Shown: positions 27,776-43,300, numbered from the stretch's first letter. The stretch is DNA of 64,000 nt from Caenorhabditis elegans (GCF_000002985.6 NC_003280.10:8862501-8926500); one strand, 5' to 3'. A program made the numbers and translations. Notes: generated by a model from the sequence alone, not told the origin.

Positions 27776-29039
27776 ATCTTCGAGGAAATTCTCGTTTTTT
27801 TGCTTTATTTTAGCAGATTTTTACGTTTCTCTGCATTTTTTTTGTATTTTCTACTGGACTTTTTCAAGGCTAACACTATTCTGTATTTTAAAACCATTTT
27901 TTCCGTGAAACTTAGTTATTTCTTTCGCAAAAAGGCTCTAGCGCTATCAAATTCTATTTATCTCGTAGAAATAAACTTTTAAACAATAGATCGTGAAAAC
28001 CTAGTTGGCTGCAATATAAACCCAAATCATTCACCTTCAATAAATTCGGTTCGGTAACGCAATAACTATTCCTCCTCCGCCACCAGTAGTAACAACAACA
28101 ACACGGAAGAGGCATAATTATGGAGGCAGTAATCGTGGTTATAAACTCATATGTATCCTCTCTATTCCTCCGATCATATCCTCTGTGGCAATCTGATAAT
28201 AATTCAGTACAGGATGATTGTTTGGAGGGGTTCTTCTCGCCACTTTATCTGTTTTCCTAATCTCTTTCCTCATTTTTCCTTCACTTTCTCACTCACCTCT
28301 TCCTTCTCTCCGGATAAATAAATATTACGGTAATATAATGATGGATGGTGTCAAGGTAAGCAGCGAAGAGAGGCGCAGAGACAGTGGACCAGCGATTTGT
28401 CATTGTGTTATCATTCTGATATCACAATGAACACCAACAACCAACCATTATTCATTGGCTCTGAATATATTGTTTCTTGATAGTTTCCATCTACGTTGTA
28501 AAGATTCGGAAGTTCTTGTTCAGAAAGTTGGCGCAGTTTTTAATTAAAACTGTCAGGTCGGCGGTAGTCACCAAAAGTTTTTTTTCGTCCTTTGAGAAGT
28601 AGCGCCGCCCGTTTGTGACAGAAGCGAGTCAGAGTTGCGTAATGCGAATCGAACCGGTGGTCTCTCTAGTCAGTAAACAATATTCTTGATGGAATCTGAA
28701 TAAAAAAATCTTCAGCCTTGTTGCATTTGAATTGCCGCCACGAGAATCCGCAAAGTGTTTGCGTACATTCGCATACCGTAACCACACATAAAAACATGTT
28801 TTTTCTTTCGAAGCAATTTTTATTTTCCTTCTTTTTTAAAGTTTTAAAAACTGCTTTTTAAATGTGAAATTGGTTTCTATCTAGAAAATTTTAATGATTA
28901 CTTGAAATTCAACAATTTTGCTGTAAAATTTTTTAAAATTTTCATTCGTTTGTCCCATTTAACTTGAGGTAAATTGTTATTTTAGAATAGTGTTTGCAAC
29001 GCCTTTACATCTTAAAATTTAGGAATTCATTGTTTTCGT

Positions 29040-29274
29040 TCAGTTCTCTGTCGACGTATTCTATTGAAACAGCTGTTGTCCGTTCGAGAAACGCCCTTCA
29101 CTCCTAAGTTCACAGTCGAGCGCGCCTTTGCCTGTATCACTATCGATTTCTGCTGATAACATCATTTCAACACGTTTTCTCTCTGCAAAAGCCCCGGATT
29201 TGTCTCCTGCGCACACGCACTATTTCGTGAAAAGCAACAAAAAGTCGACGAGTGCTTTCAATTAGACGCAACCA
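29040..29274 (+). promoter_or_regulatory. Candidate distal lat-1 5' UTR exon or promoter
   Basis: A relatively GC-rich stretch (GAGCGCGCCTTTGCC, CTCCTGCGCACACGCAC) ending at ACCA|gtaagc, a good splice donor, with no long open frame. It lies 5 kb upstream of the lat-1 start, whose first coding exon begins after a TTCTTTGCAG acceptor at 34340 and could receive a non-coding leader exon. This is an inference from position and the donor alone. Confidence 0.22.
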
Positions 29275-32200
29275 GTAAGCCTTCTTTTCTTTTTCCGAGT
29301 GCGCAGGTGTCTTTACTTCCACTTTTTTGCTCGTTTTTTCTGTCTCCGTCTCTAGCTGATAAATGGAGAAACACTTGTCGTCGACACTCGAGAAATTTGT
29401 TATTCCGAGGTTTCAACAAAGGTGGCAAAAGAGAGAAAAACTAACGGGAAAGCTGTCATGAATATGTCAAAAGCTTCCATCTCCTATTCTTTTTGCTATT
29501 TGTATTATGTTATAATTAGTTCTCTTGTTTGTTATTTTTTCTTCTACGAATTCTCGAAAAATGTTTTTGTCTCTGAATGTCTTCATTTTCTAGCAGCTTT
29601 TTTCGAATGTTCCCACGATATAGTTCCGTATCTTATCAAAACTACTATGGCAACTTGGCAACAGTGAAACCAGTACGAATGATGGATGTGTGTGACTCTG
29701 CGAACCTAGTTTCCTTTTTGTGCTCCAGAAATTTGCATATCTCTTGTTCAGTGGCAGTTCTCAAGAAGTTCCCCTTCCGCTCTTGCTTATGTTTCTCACA
29801 CTTCCTTCATTGTTTGACCAATGCCTGCCAGTGTCCAAATATTCCTCCGGCGCCGACCTTTTCATCAGACTGTCCGCTGCCTGGACAGGTGTAAAAACAA
29901 AAAGGAAGCTCGTCTTTAGATGTCTCGATTAGTTTTCTTCACTCATTTATATTATTATTTTATCATAAGATTTTCTGAAGTTATTCTGATTTTTCTCGGA
30001 AAATCTGGTGAATTGATAATGCGAACACACAAAAAGCTCGAATTAATGTGCAGCCGGGCGTCTTCACGATGTTCCCTCTGCATCTGCATGATGATGATGT
30101 TTTTTCACGCAAATCTTTTCCTATCTCACAGATTCTCAATTTTTCGTATCAAGTTTCTCCGCCTATAATTACTTGCTGAGAAAATCACTCAAGAACTTGA
30201 AAACTCGTGTATTTGGCATCTTTCGCTTTGTAAAATAGATTTCCTCATAAATAATTCAAAAGTTTGAAAGAAGAAAGAAGAAGATTCATCGGATTTGTTG
30301 CTCTCATTCTCGCCTCTTGCCACATTTGCATTCATTCATTCAGTTCACCTTCGTATCAATCCGCAAAGGACACATATTTCCAATTTCAAATCTTCAACAT
30401 CCTCTCTCTCTTTTTTTGGCTTGTGTCACATTTTCCGGATGAGCACACATTGCTAGTGGACTTCTTCTTCTAGATCCGTCATTTCTCATATGTGAATGAT
30501 TTTCGAACAACTAGAATGTTTGAAAGACTTGATATTTTTTCCTAAAATTCTTCTAAAAAATTCCATATTTACACCATCCCTCTTTTAGTCTTATTTTCAG
30601 ACGGCTGACTCTAGTATCAGTTAAGATTTTATCTATGAAATATTCCTAATGTATCTGCATAGTTTTCCTAAAAGTTTGGAATGCATTCCTATTCCTCTTA
30701 ACCAAATAATTCGAACTGAATTTCGTATGTTCATTTCAAATCTCTTGCAACCTATTAGGACGGCTGCATCCGTTCCATTTGCGTAAGATGGGCTCTCACT
30801 CTCCATCATCACAACTCAACTGGAAGGTAACACTCAGCTAGCACTTTAGAGCATGTAATGCAATTAGCATAGCTTCACACTCAGAGAAGAGAGTCTCTTC
30901 CGAGATGACATCTACACTTTTGCGAGCACCGATTAATAATACGGCCCGTTGCGGTTGTTGCTAGTTTTTCTCATTTTTCTCATTGTCATTTTCCTCTAGA
31001 AACTTTATTCCTTTTCTCATTCTCTCGCCGACGTTCACCTTGGCCAAACCTTTTCTCCTTTTTTCGTTTTTCCTCTTTTTGTTGAGCATGTAGTTCCGAA
31101 ATTGAATTTCCGCGGCTTTAAAATGGCACCAAAGATGTCGATTTATCATCTGAACTACTTCCTCTCTTGTTCCCTTTATTCGGTTTCCTCGGAAGCGCTG
31201 GCTCCCGGAGCTTTGAGCATTCTTTGAGGCACAATGCAAAAATAGTCTAATCAGAGAGCCAAAGAACCCATCTGAAAGAAAAATGAAGAAACGGATGGAA
31301 ATCGTAAAAGAGTAGTAAACTGGCATGATGGAAAGAGAGAAGAGCATGAATAATTTCCGAGCTCAGTTCCGAACACCTTCCATTTCTTATTTCCTGCCAT
31401 ACTGAAGGCGTGAGAACCTATTCATCAAGTTTTGATTTTAATTTTAGAAATTCTCAACGCTATATATAGTTGATCCATTTACTGAAATAAGTATATTACT
31501 TTTTATCCTCGACACTTTTTGATTTATAGCAGCCCGTCGATTTATGGATGTTTCTCTCGTATTCCGGTTGATCGAATCTCTACCGAGTGACGAGTTTAGG
31601 AGCTTCCGGTACCCATCCATCCGTCTTATCGCCTATTTTCCCTAATCTGATGTGCATTTTTTGGTGTAGAGACTAAAAAAGAGTCACTTTTCCAAAAAAG
31701 CAAAACTGGCAGTAGTTCTCTTCTTGTTTACCAACTCATAAGCCCATTGCAGTCCCTGTTTTTTTCGGGTTCAGTGCCCTTCACAACTAAACGACTTAGC
31801 ATGGACTTCTATACATCTCTCAACATATTAAAGTCGTATCTATTGCAAACATTATACTTTCATACATAATCCTAGTTTTCCCTCATTCTTGTTCTTGAAA
31901 GTGCACAAACAGTAAATTCATATCTGATGAAATGTGACTTCAAGTAGCCAACCCTTTCCAAGCCAATGAATTCAGCACACGAGATCGTTAAAATCTTGGC
32001 TAACCGCGTTTCCTGCTCTGGCGGCCTCCATGGCTCCACTCGAAAGCTCACCTTGTTTGCATCCGGAAAATTGTCGTAAAACATGGCTTCGCTCCCATTC
32101 TCTTTTGCCATGTTCAAGTAAAGGTGGTCAGTTTTTATTCTTACGGCTGAATGGCGTGCCTTTTTTACCTTCACAAGTTGGCCGCTATTGGAAATCCCAC

Positions 32201-34378
32201 GGTTGACTATTGCCTTTTCCCGTCCGTTGGTGGTATTTTGAATTGGCAGAAAAATTAGAACTTTTGAATTTTATGTTTATCAATCATTTTCTCTGATCAC
32301 TTTGAGTTGGCTAGACACCTGTTGAAGCGCAAAAACGAGCAGACAAGTGATTTACGCGTTTGTTATAATGCCAAGTTGTAAAGTATTCCGATAAGAGTAC
32401 ATTCGTCTTTTGAACACTTTTTATAAACATTTTTTCTATTTCTGACTCATATTGCCATGTGAAATACTGATTTTCTTGTTGTTGTGTTTTGTACAAGTTC
32501 CACAAAAATTGTAAGAATTTATATATATATATTCCAAAAACAAAGTTCCATATATTTTTCAGATTATTTAGGAAAAAACTTATGTTAAAAAATATACCTC
32601 ATTCTAATAGAACATTTTCGAACCTTTCTCAGCATTTTTATAAAATCTAATGCAACTCATTTTTCTGTTCAAAATCCGAATAAGTGGTAATCTAAAAAAA
32701 TTGATTAATCTTTTCTCATTTTTATTGCCTCAATATTATGCCAATTTTCATAATTATTAGGCATTTTTATAACCGGAAGTGAGATCATAAGAATATTATC
32801 TACGTTCTAGTGTCCTTCTGTTTCCCAAGTGTCATAACAGTCTTGCTCTTCGGTCCGTCTATAACTCTTTCAGAATATCGGTTTCCCAGTCAATTTGGCA
32901 ACAGACGGTAATCATCATTCATTTCCGTCAGTCTATAATACCTCTAGACATTTTACGATGTCTAAGTAGCAGACTCCTATCGATTCTCTCGAAATGCAGC
33001 TCTATTGTTGTACCAAAAAAGAGATCTGCCACTAATTTGAGCAAAGATCGTATCTTCCGATAACCTTTCCTAATCGCGGTCATTCGACGCCATAATTGTT
33101 CTTCACCTCGTATTCTCCCACTATCATCCCACCCGACACCACAATTGTCTCTATGGTGAGAGCCCGAGATTCGAAGGCGATATGAGTGTCAATTTATCTT
33201 GCTGATCCCCCTCTCGTCGTGTTTTACAACCAGATTGGCTGTGTCAAATCTGCAACGAATCTAATTCATTAGTCTTACTGTCATAGTGGTCTTTGTTTTA
33301 TTGTTGTTGTTGTCCATTAGTAGTGCGAAAAAACCATTTTAATTAATTTATTCTTCCACAATTAATAATTACAGTCATACTAGGAAAACATTTTAAATCT
33401 ATAATTCTAGACCTCTCGTTACGTTTTATTTGAAATTTTCCATTATTTAATTTTTGCTACTAAACCATGTTCCTAGTGACAGCTGAATGCCTTTAAATGT
33501 CCATTTCCATAAGCAAATACAGTTATCATCTTTGTTTTGTCTCTTCCTTTCTATTTCTCTTCTACTCCTGCGTTTGGTGCCCTTTATATTTCCAACTGCA
33601 CTCAATTTCCTCTGTTCTGTAGCGGCTTGATCGTGGTAGAAGAACAAAAACTGTAAAATCGGTGAATCATTCCGATTTATTTTCAATTTTTGTGTGTTAT
33701 TTCGAAAGGATGGAATTTTTAGATTTTTTCCCTACTATCAGCTTTTAGCACAGTCACGAGATATCGTAGATGCTTGTGATTCATCACTTTTCATCTATTA
33801 AATTCATTTTCGTTCAAAATGTTGTTTATTTCAATCGAAAAATAGCTTTATTTTGAGATTTATCGTAATTTTACAAGATGCCTTCTTAAAGGCGCACGGT
33901 CCAAAAGTCTGTTTCTGTGAACTTCGCAGAAAAATTAGTACTTCTTTCTTTTCCTATTCTTTTTTCTAAGTAAATTTTCTCTAAGTTAATCTCCATTAAT
34001 CTAAATTTCATTTTCCCATGACACCAAGATTTCCCTGGAGCTCAATTTCCATGTTCATGATACCTTGTTACAGTTCGGATTCCCACGTCATTAGATCCCA
34101 GATGGTTGCCCACGTGCCGATGGGTTTGCCTCTTCCCAAAGCACCGCCTACTTCTCAGCTGCCCCTCCTCCTTTCGGTTGTCCGCCCGTCGTTCTCGTTC
34201 TCTCCGCCAATCTTTCCCTACTCTCCTCTATGCTTTCTCTAGTTTTGCCTTCTTACCGTTCTACTTTTGTTACAGAACTTTTTTTATTGTTAAAAAGTTT
34301 AATATAATTGCTCTATTTTTCCAACTTTTCTTCTTTGCAGGAAACTCTTACACTCGACGAACAAAATAGTATGCACTG

Positions 34379-37300
34379 ATGCGACGTAACAAAACGACTT
34401 ATTCGTTGCTCCAAACGATTCTGGTAGCTTGTCTACTGACTGTTACTCCAACTTTCGCCAGCAACAAGCCGACAACGGATGAAAGTGGTGAGTATTTTGA
34501 TTTTAAAATTTTCAAAATGACCGGATCTTTGTTCTTAAATGAATTAGAAAAAAATTCAAAAAATTACTAAGCTATCATAGTTCTTATAAAAGTGAAAACG
34601 CCATAGGAACACTTCTTCTTCTATTCTAATGCTGCAGTTTTCCCCCTCAATTCCACACTTGAGATCATTGCCGATTAGTTAACGATGCGCCTAGTTAACG
34701 ATGCTTATTCTCTTGTTTCCGACTTGAAAGATCATGTCATTTTCTTAATTATGCATCGCCGACACGTCTCCCGGGGGACGGAAACATCCTGGTCCTTGGT
34801 CCAAAATCGAGCCGACTTCCTGTATGTGTCCCAGTTCGCCAACACCACTACCTCCATCCCACAAAAGTGTTAATCGTGCAGTTGTCGGTTGGGGGTCTGG
34901 TGAGCGGTGAGCATAGCCTTTGTTGCGTAATGTTATCTTACCGGTCCGGAAGTGCACATTTCTGTGTGGACCTCCTGGTGAGCACCGCCATATTAATAGT
35001 TGTCCTAGAACACCACTCGTCATTGATCGAACTTATCAGTCTAGGAAATGGAAACTGCAAAATATTTATTTGTTTGGATGAGCGTGCCTCCTCCTTCTCG
35101 AGATGTATATATTTCCAGCCTAGATGGGATTAAGAAAAGGTGTCGAGAGGGAAAGAGGGTGGCAGGCATCATTCCTACGTTTTTGAGAGTTTCCCTCAAA
35201 TTCTCTTCCGAAATGGAAGTTTCTTTCCGCTTGACGGTTTTTGGGGTTTGTTTGCATTTGGGACGAACCTAGAATTGAATAAATGTAAAGCGCTTGCAAC
35301 TCCTACTTTTTCACTTGAATTGTTGTTTATATGAAAGTCATTGTCCTCATCAACTGCTAGGTACGGGTCGGATTAAGGTGTTATTTGGGTGGAAAAGGCA
35401 CCTGTGGATGATTTCCACTACCACCTGCCCTTGTTATCGTTCGCCAAATGATCGTTAGCCCCCCGCTTCTGCTTGCTTATCCAGGAATACGGACATTTTT
35501 GGAGGGTATATATGACATTGTTGCAGCCATAATTTTGTGAGGATGCACAACAAATTAGACGTACACAATACCCCGCATTGTTCCAAATCTCGCGCATTTG
35601 GTTTCGATGGCATGGTGGTTGTGTCCTCGAATTAATTTGTTCTGCTAACGAACTCATCAATTAGAAACTAATATATTGGAAAATCATTCACATTTCTATG
35701 ACAACTGTCTCAAAGTTTTTTTTCTCGAGTGCATCCACTTCAAACTGTTTTGTCGGCGTTGTCACAACATGGAAACTCGAATAATAGTAGTGGTAGTAAT
35801 ATAACTGATTGATATGCTTACTAATCTCATTGGTACATAAAAAACTTTTTCGAGTTTTGATCTTGCCGACAGACTACTCATCTGCCCAGCAGTTTCCGAG
35901 TGGTGATCACCGATACTTTTAGTAAACATACTGAAGATGGCTCCTTCCTGCTGATGCTTCTTGCTAGTCACCCAAATTGAGTCAATTAGAGGGGCAAGTA
36001 AAGGAAAGATAGTGGAGGGCAAGAAAGACAGCTTGCACGAAAACAGACGTATCTACAATTAGATGCTGCCGCCGATTTTGGTGATGCACTTTTTAGCAGA
36101 AGTAAAACAACACATGGTAGTCATTTTCACAGTAGGAGGTGTCGAAAGTAGGCATATGTCGGTTTCGCGGATTAGCACTCTGATGGATGCGGTGGCGACA
36201 GAAACATTGAGTTGCACAATCGTCAGGCGGTCAGGGCTGTGTTTATCTATATATGAAAAAGGTCCGAGATTCTTATCTGTCATCTCTTCCCTTTTTGGCG
36301 GGTGTGTGTGCATCCATTCGCATCCGAGATTGAATTGATAGACAAGTAAGTAATATGCTGTGAACAGGCAGGCGTCAATTGTCATATTCGAAACAATAAG
36401 AGCATAAAACGAGCGGCTCACTTGCCTTCTTTCTTTTAGGTTTTTTGTGTCTGGCGGCATTATATCTTTAGAGCTATAATCTATCATTCATTTATTTTTT
36501 GAATGTGAACGGTCATAAAAGGTGACCCATAGCTCAATTATTCATTTGTTCATGATCCTCTCCCGACGGCACATGTAATCTGAATCCGGCGTTTTAGGGC
36601 CAAAGAAACTCAATCCGCGGCTCTCGTTGTTTGCTTTTACTGGTTTCTCGCGCACATGCGACGAATTCCCACAAGTTTCGATGTGTCGTTTTCGTTGATG
36701 GCTCCTAGTAGAACACAATTTATTGAATAAAGAGGCGCCCGGTGATGATGGAAAAGTTGTTGAAGAGCCACTTATGACTGGTAAAGAGGGGAGCACATCT
36801 CTGAATAAGACACACACACACACACACACACGTAATTCGTAATTGGTATGCCAGTGTCATCGTCAGCTTCTAAACGAATTAGTTGAGACTAAGAGCCTAA
36901 CAATCGTTTACTGCCGGATATTTTCCACAAAACAGTTATCCTAACGGGCCTAACATTTTCTCTTCCGTTAACCAGGTGAATCGGTGTACGATTACGGTTT
37001 TGATGGCGTAATGTTGCCCTGATCGGACAGAGGCTACTCGTCGCAATGGAGAGCCTGTTGTTATACTGTTCACATAGATAGTATGAGAAATTAGGAGACG
37101 CTGACTGAAACGTGAGCACGCGCTGCGCAACAGCAGACGGGGGAGACGAAAATGAAGAAGAACGGTATGCATATGAATGAATGAATGAAACAAACATAAG
37201 AAAATTATTATTATGCAAGTCATGTCGAGAAGGAAGCTCCTCGCGGAAATTGAAAAAAAATTTTGAGGGCAATTTGAATATAAATATTAAATTTCAGGAA

Positions 37301-40300
37301 CCATCTCACACACAATATGTGATGGTGAAGCTGCTGAACTGAGTTGTCCTGCTGGAAAAGTAATCTCGATTGTCCTAGGAAACTATGGAAGATTCTCTGT
37401 CGCTGTTTGCCTTCCTGACAATGACATCGTTCCATCCAACATCAACTGCCAAAACCACAAGACAAAGTCAATTCTGGAGAAGAAGTAAGTTTTAAAATTT
37501 CAAAGGCTACTTTACTATTACTATTCTGGGGACTTGTGGGGGGCACCCTATGCTTTGACCTAACTAACATATTCAACGAGTTATGAATAGGTGCAAGCCG
37601 CATTTGTAATAGCTTACTCACACACCTTTTCGCGACTATCAATTGTTGTATTTGTCGGACTTTGGAATACGTTGAACATGTTTGAAGAGCTGACCGACAC
37701 ATAAATACACGTATAGTTTTATGTCCCAGTGCCATTGTTCAGTCTTATCAGTTGAAGCGAACTGTACAGAAAGACCTTGGCATGGGATTTATCCGTGGCA
37801 GGTGAAAGATTAATAATTCATTGTGAATACACTAATTGAACATCCGGCCATGTATGTACAGCAATCGGTCGAATAATTCAAATTGGCACATCCTGGCCGA
37901 GCAGTCACAGACAATACCGCTATAAAAATGATGATGATATTGCCTTCGTGTGCGCGATCAGCCTCCCGTTGTCTACACAAGGTCGTTTGTCATTTGTGCC
38001 CGTTTTTTTGTAACGAAGTGCTGTCGAAAAGAGAACATTCATTAGCCGACCTCCATGTCTGCCAGTTATTCTACCATTTTTCTACCGGAGGGGGAAATCA
38101 TGCCCCGGACGCCGCTCACGGCGTGCTGCCTTCTTGTCGAAACGCATCATTTCACACTATCAAATGACTGCCTTTCCTCTCATTTTTTGAATGAATTGAG
38201 GCCGCGATCGTGCTGCTTTCCAACTGCAGCTGTCTCGAAAATCTGTCTTCGTTCGTTGGAAAAAAGAATGAAAAAGATGAAGAATAGTAAGAAGTGAAGA
38301 AAGAGAGTACCGAGGAAACGGAAATGACTCTAGCGCCTTTCTTCGAATTGTGCTCTTCTCCAGTTTGAGTTTAAATTTTTGGAATTTGAGACTATAGCAC
38401 GGGAAGGAGCACTATTAGATTGATGACCGAAATTGTGAAGAAGACCCTTTTGGAGAAACCACCATATGTTGTTGTAGTTCCGAACCTCTTATGCTCCAAG
38501 AGCAAAACAAGGAGACCGAATAAAGATGGCGACGAATAGAAGACATTTGTTTGCAGCGGATTCTCATGGATCATCATCATTTACCAATTAGAAATGGAAC
38601 ACATTCCGCAATCTAACTGTTTGTCTCTTTTCGCCAAGCAATAAGGGACCTAGCAGTTGCTTTCGAAATGGTTTGTAGATGAGAGATGAGGCGACAGTTG
38701 TGCAAATAAAGCAGCAGTCAATTAGCTGCGCAAACTACTTTGAAACTGCCAGTCAAGGAGCTCATACCAACTCTCACCAAGAAAATAGTTTTGTCCATAT
38801 TACTAGGGATTTATTAGTTTGAAAAAACTAATTTGTTCTTGTTTCAATGATCTAGTGTTGCGGAATACGAATGACAGATGTTGTTCATTTCATGTTTGGG
38901 AAGTGCAAACGAATTGCGGGAAACGGTGCCCAGTGTACCGTATGTTGAACACATGTTGTTACCATGTTTCCATTTTGTCGATTTTCTGCTGCTACTGCTA
39001 CATCAGTTAGTACTCAATAAATTTCCACCATTAATTGCTGCTGTTCTGTACAATTAGGTCTCTTTTGGAGCATGAAATAGAAAAACAGTGGTCCATCGAG
39101 GTGTCAAATTGATGGCTTCTGCCCATTTTTGACCAATCTTGGTTATCCTACCAACCCATCGCTCTTTCCATCAATCTGAAAGAAAAATGAGTAAATTTTC
39201 TGTGCAGCACGAAGAGGCACCATCCTGAATGAAAGAGAGATGGGTGGTTTAATTAACACGTTTTCCTGTTTTTTGATGGGTAGATGTTGGTGAGGCAAAA
39301 TTGAAGAAGAGCCCAATGCGGTGTGAAGAAAAAAGGATTATGTCGGCGTCATGTAGAAGAAGAGGGATTATGGATGGTGCGGGTGTGGAGAGCCCAGGGG
39401 CAGACGGCTGCCGACTTCTTGATGATTCGCATCAGTGGCGATAAGTAATGGGACCGCGGGCCCACTTCTTCTTGATGCTCAAAAGAAGAAGAAGTCAGGA
39501 AGAAGGGGAAACCGAGCTGATTTGCATAAACAGAGTGCCTTTTGTGTTTTACCGCAGAAAATCATCCGAATCATTACTAGGCATGCGAAGGTTCTCAGCA
39601 ATCAAGAACTGGAGGTTAATTGAGAAAGTTGAGGGCGGTCGACGCGAGTTATTGTTATTGAATGACCACTGACCCATGAGGCGGTAAGAAAAACTGCTCA
39701 TCGTTATCGAGACAATGTATTCGGCGGCGGCGTCGTCGTTTGCTTCTTCGTTCCATTGACCGGATAGGATGTATCTAATTTGCCGCTCGCCGAAACTTGT
39801 TGGAACAATAGAGTGTTGAAATTTGATCTACTATTGTATATTGTCTTACTGTACAGTAAGAATAACGATAGTTTTTTTTCTTTTTGGGATTTTCGCGGAA
39901 AAGTGATTCCATGTCTATTGCAGGGATACTGTTGGACAAGAAACTAAAAACTAAACGTTTATCTTAATTGCCAATGTCCTTTGTTACCAAATGAGTGTAT
40001 GCCTACATCTATTTCTCGTATTTCATCTCCGTTTATTGCGTGAGCCGTCTGGTCGGATTTCAACAACAAATTGGAGGTAGTGTGTCTGAATGTGAAGCCT
40101 ATGATTAAAAAAGAACGAATTGATGATGGGTCAGAGTCATTCGTTGCGTGGATGTATATGTGGTCGCCCTGGTGTACACGTTTTATGTGACATCTTGTAC
40201 TCGCATTGTTGTTCGCCGCCCCGGGGAAGAAGAAGAAGGGCCTTGAAAACAAATAAGTTTCGGTAATTCGGTATTGTGTGGAACTGTGTTTGTGCTGCAA

Positions 40301-43300
40301 AATGGAGTAAACGTCGTCTTCTTCGGATGAAAAGTCTTGACCGGTTTCAAATATAGACCGATAGGGACCGCCTGGTCATTTCTTGATTGATTGCCTGATA
40401 TAGTATGCGAGAAGATGGCCTTTCACCTTATGGGACACTCAATGATTTGTGACGCGAACACGTGCTGACAGCTCTTTTCTATCTTGCCGCCTGTTTTGAT
40501 GCCCATTGGGAGTTGGTTACGCAAATAGATGAAGTGGACATCTCGGGAAAAGCAGTTCACATGGATGAACTCTGACACCTGTTCATGTTTCTGTTTCTAA
40601 TTTTCATTCTACTGGAAACACTTCGAATTCAGGTCAGCAGGTGGTAATGTCTTGTCACTGTCAAAAGCAAGCTTCAAGTTTTTAAGGTCATTTTGATTTC
40701 TGTATTGCGCAAGATGCCGTTAGCAAGGTTAATCCGGTTCAAAACCAAAATTGGTGCCTTAAAAACAGATGTGCGAAGAAAGTGAGAAAGCTTGGTCAGG
40801 GTAGTACTTATGAGATTTCAGTGGTTTTACTCCTTCCCTGGGGGGCATTGAATTATGCAATAATTGCAAGGTTGTCTCTATCTCCAGATGTAACGGAAAG
40901 CAGACGTGTCGCTTCTTCGTCGATACGTTTCTGTTCGATGACGCGTGTCCAATGATGAGCAAATACCTGGAGGTGCAACATGAATGCCATGAAGGTAGAG
41001 ATATGTATATATTGAAGTGCTAAACGTTGTGTGATTGAAATGAAATGTAGAATTTATATTGTGATTTTGTAATCGTGGAGTAGTGTGTATTTTTGTTCAA
41101 TTTCAGGTGCAATGGAGACTCAATGTGCTACTTCACTGTCGACAAGAAGACGTTCACCGAGGATCCGTGTCCAAATACACCAAAATATCTGGAAGTGAAA
41201 TACAATTGTGTTGTTCCTGGTTCGTGATTGAAATTTTTCTTTGTAGTGCTGAGTGATCTTGCATTTTATTTTAGCAATTTAATGGTTAATGCATGTTTTT
41301 TCAGCTATCAATTTAATAGTTTCCATAAAAGTAGTTTTTTCAGCTACCACGACGACTACAACCACAACTACATCAACTACTACAACCGATAGCAGTTTGA
41401 TTGTGGACGAAGAAGAGGAGGCTCAAAAGGTTAGTGACCGGTCAGATAGGGGGATTATAATGAGTTATGACTCTGCTTTTCACATTCATTGTGATGGAAA
41501 TGATTTTGCAGGATGCCCTCAATTCGGACGTTATAAAACCAGTGAAAAAGAAGGAAGATGTGTTTTGTTCGGCAACCAATCGACGAGGAGTTAACTGGCA
41601 GAATACAAAATCTGGTACAACATCAAGTGCACCATGTCCTGAAGGATCTAGTGGAAAACAGCTTTGGGCCTGTACGGAAGAAGGGCAATGGCTCACAGAA
41701 TTTCCAAATAGTGCTGGATGTGAGAGCAACTGGATTTCCTCAAGAAATAGTGTTTTGAGTGGTGTTATTTCGAGTGAGGATGTCTCTGGATTACCGGAAT
41801 TTCTTCGAAATCTTGGATCTGAAACACGGCGGCCGATGGTTGGAGGTGATCTTCCGAAAGTTCTACATCTTCTCGAAAAAACTGTAAATGTGATTGCTGA
41901 AGAAAGTTGGGCTTATCAACATTTACCACTCTCTAACAAAGGAGCTGTCGAAGTAATGAACTACATGCTCCGAAATCAAGAAATTTGGGGAAGTTGGGAT
42001 GTAACAAAGCGAAAAGAATTTGCATCTCGATTCATTTTGGCTGCTGAGAAAGCAATGGTTGCATCTGCGAAAGGAATGATGACATCGGCAGAATCGAATG
42101 TGATTGTGCAACCAGCGATCACTGTTGAAATTTCACACAAAATAAAGATGTCGTCACAGCCAACAGACTACATTTTATTCCCGTCAGCCGCTTTATGGAA
42201 TGGGCAGAATGTTGATAATGTAAATATTCCACGAGATGCTATATTGAAGATCAACAAAGACGAGACTCAAGTATTTTTCTCTTCTTTTGATAATCTCGGA
42301 GCACAAATGACACCTTCTGATGTTACTGTAGCTATCGCTGGAACTGATCAAACTGAAGTTAGAAAACGGCGCGTCGTCTCAAGAATTGTTGGAGCATCTT
42401 TGATTGAAAATGGAAAAGAGAGACGAGTTGAGAATCTGACACAACCAGTTCGGATTACATTCTATCACAAAGAATCGTCAGTCCGTCATTTGAGCAATCC
42501 GACGTGTGTCTGGTGGAATCATCATGAACTGAAATGGAAACCTTCTGGATGTAAACTCAGTTATCATAATAAGACAATGACGTCATGTGACTGTACTCAT
42601 CTCACACATTTTGCTGTTTTGATGGATGTACGAGGACACGATCTGAATGAAATCGACCAAACGCTTCTCACTTTGCTGACTTATGTTGGATGCATTATCT
42701 CGATTATTTGTCTTCTACTCACTTTCTTCGCCTACTTGATTTTCAGCAGAAATGGAGGTGACCGGTATGTTCTTTTTTACTATTTTGGAATAAATTTCAA
42801 TTAAAAAAATACATGAAAAACGATTTTCGCGTCATAATACAGTACCCGGTCTAGACATGAAATTTATTGTTTAGTTGCTAGAAGGTGTGTGCCTTTAAAG
42901 AGTACTGTAATTTCAAAATCCAATCGATGTGCATTTTTGAAAATCTGTTTTTCATAGTTTTCATTCGACATTTGTCAAAATTTAGGTACTTTTATTTCAG
43001 TTTTTAAAGAAAAAAATTTTTATCGAGAGACTTTGAAAGAAAAAAATTGAAAATTCTAAAGTAACGAAAGTTTGAAGCTACAGTACTTTTTAACGGTGCA
43101 CACTTTTCCGCATTCAACGCATTTAAGAACTTGTCGTTTGCCAGGGCTGTTGCAAAAAAAAATTCGAGAAAAAAACAAAAAATTTTTGGTCGAAATTTGG
43201 ACCAAAAACCAAAAAATCGAAATTTTCCTTAAAAAAACAAACAAAAATTCAATATTAAAATTCAAAACTGGACAAAACGGAAATGTTTCATGAAATATTA

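Larger units (their letters stand above)
26807..34340. promoter_or_regulatory. Long non-coding interval upstream of lat-1
   Basis: About 7.5 kb with no coding exon I can support on either strand. It starts with the ddx-19 3' UTR (AATAAA candidates near 27153 and 27169) and should hold the lat-1 promoter. A dispersed repeat fragment lies near 27690-27775. The part between about 28.5 and 29.9 kb is richer in GC and CpG than its surroundings. Its size relative to neighbouring gaps fits a gene with a complex expression pattern. Confidence 0.45.
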
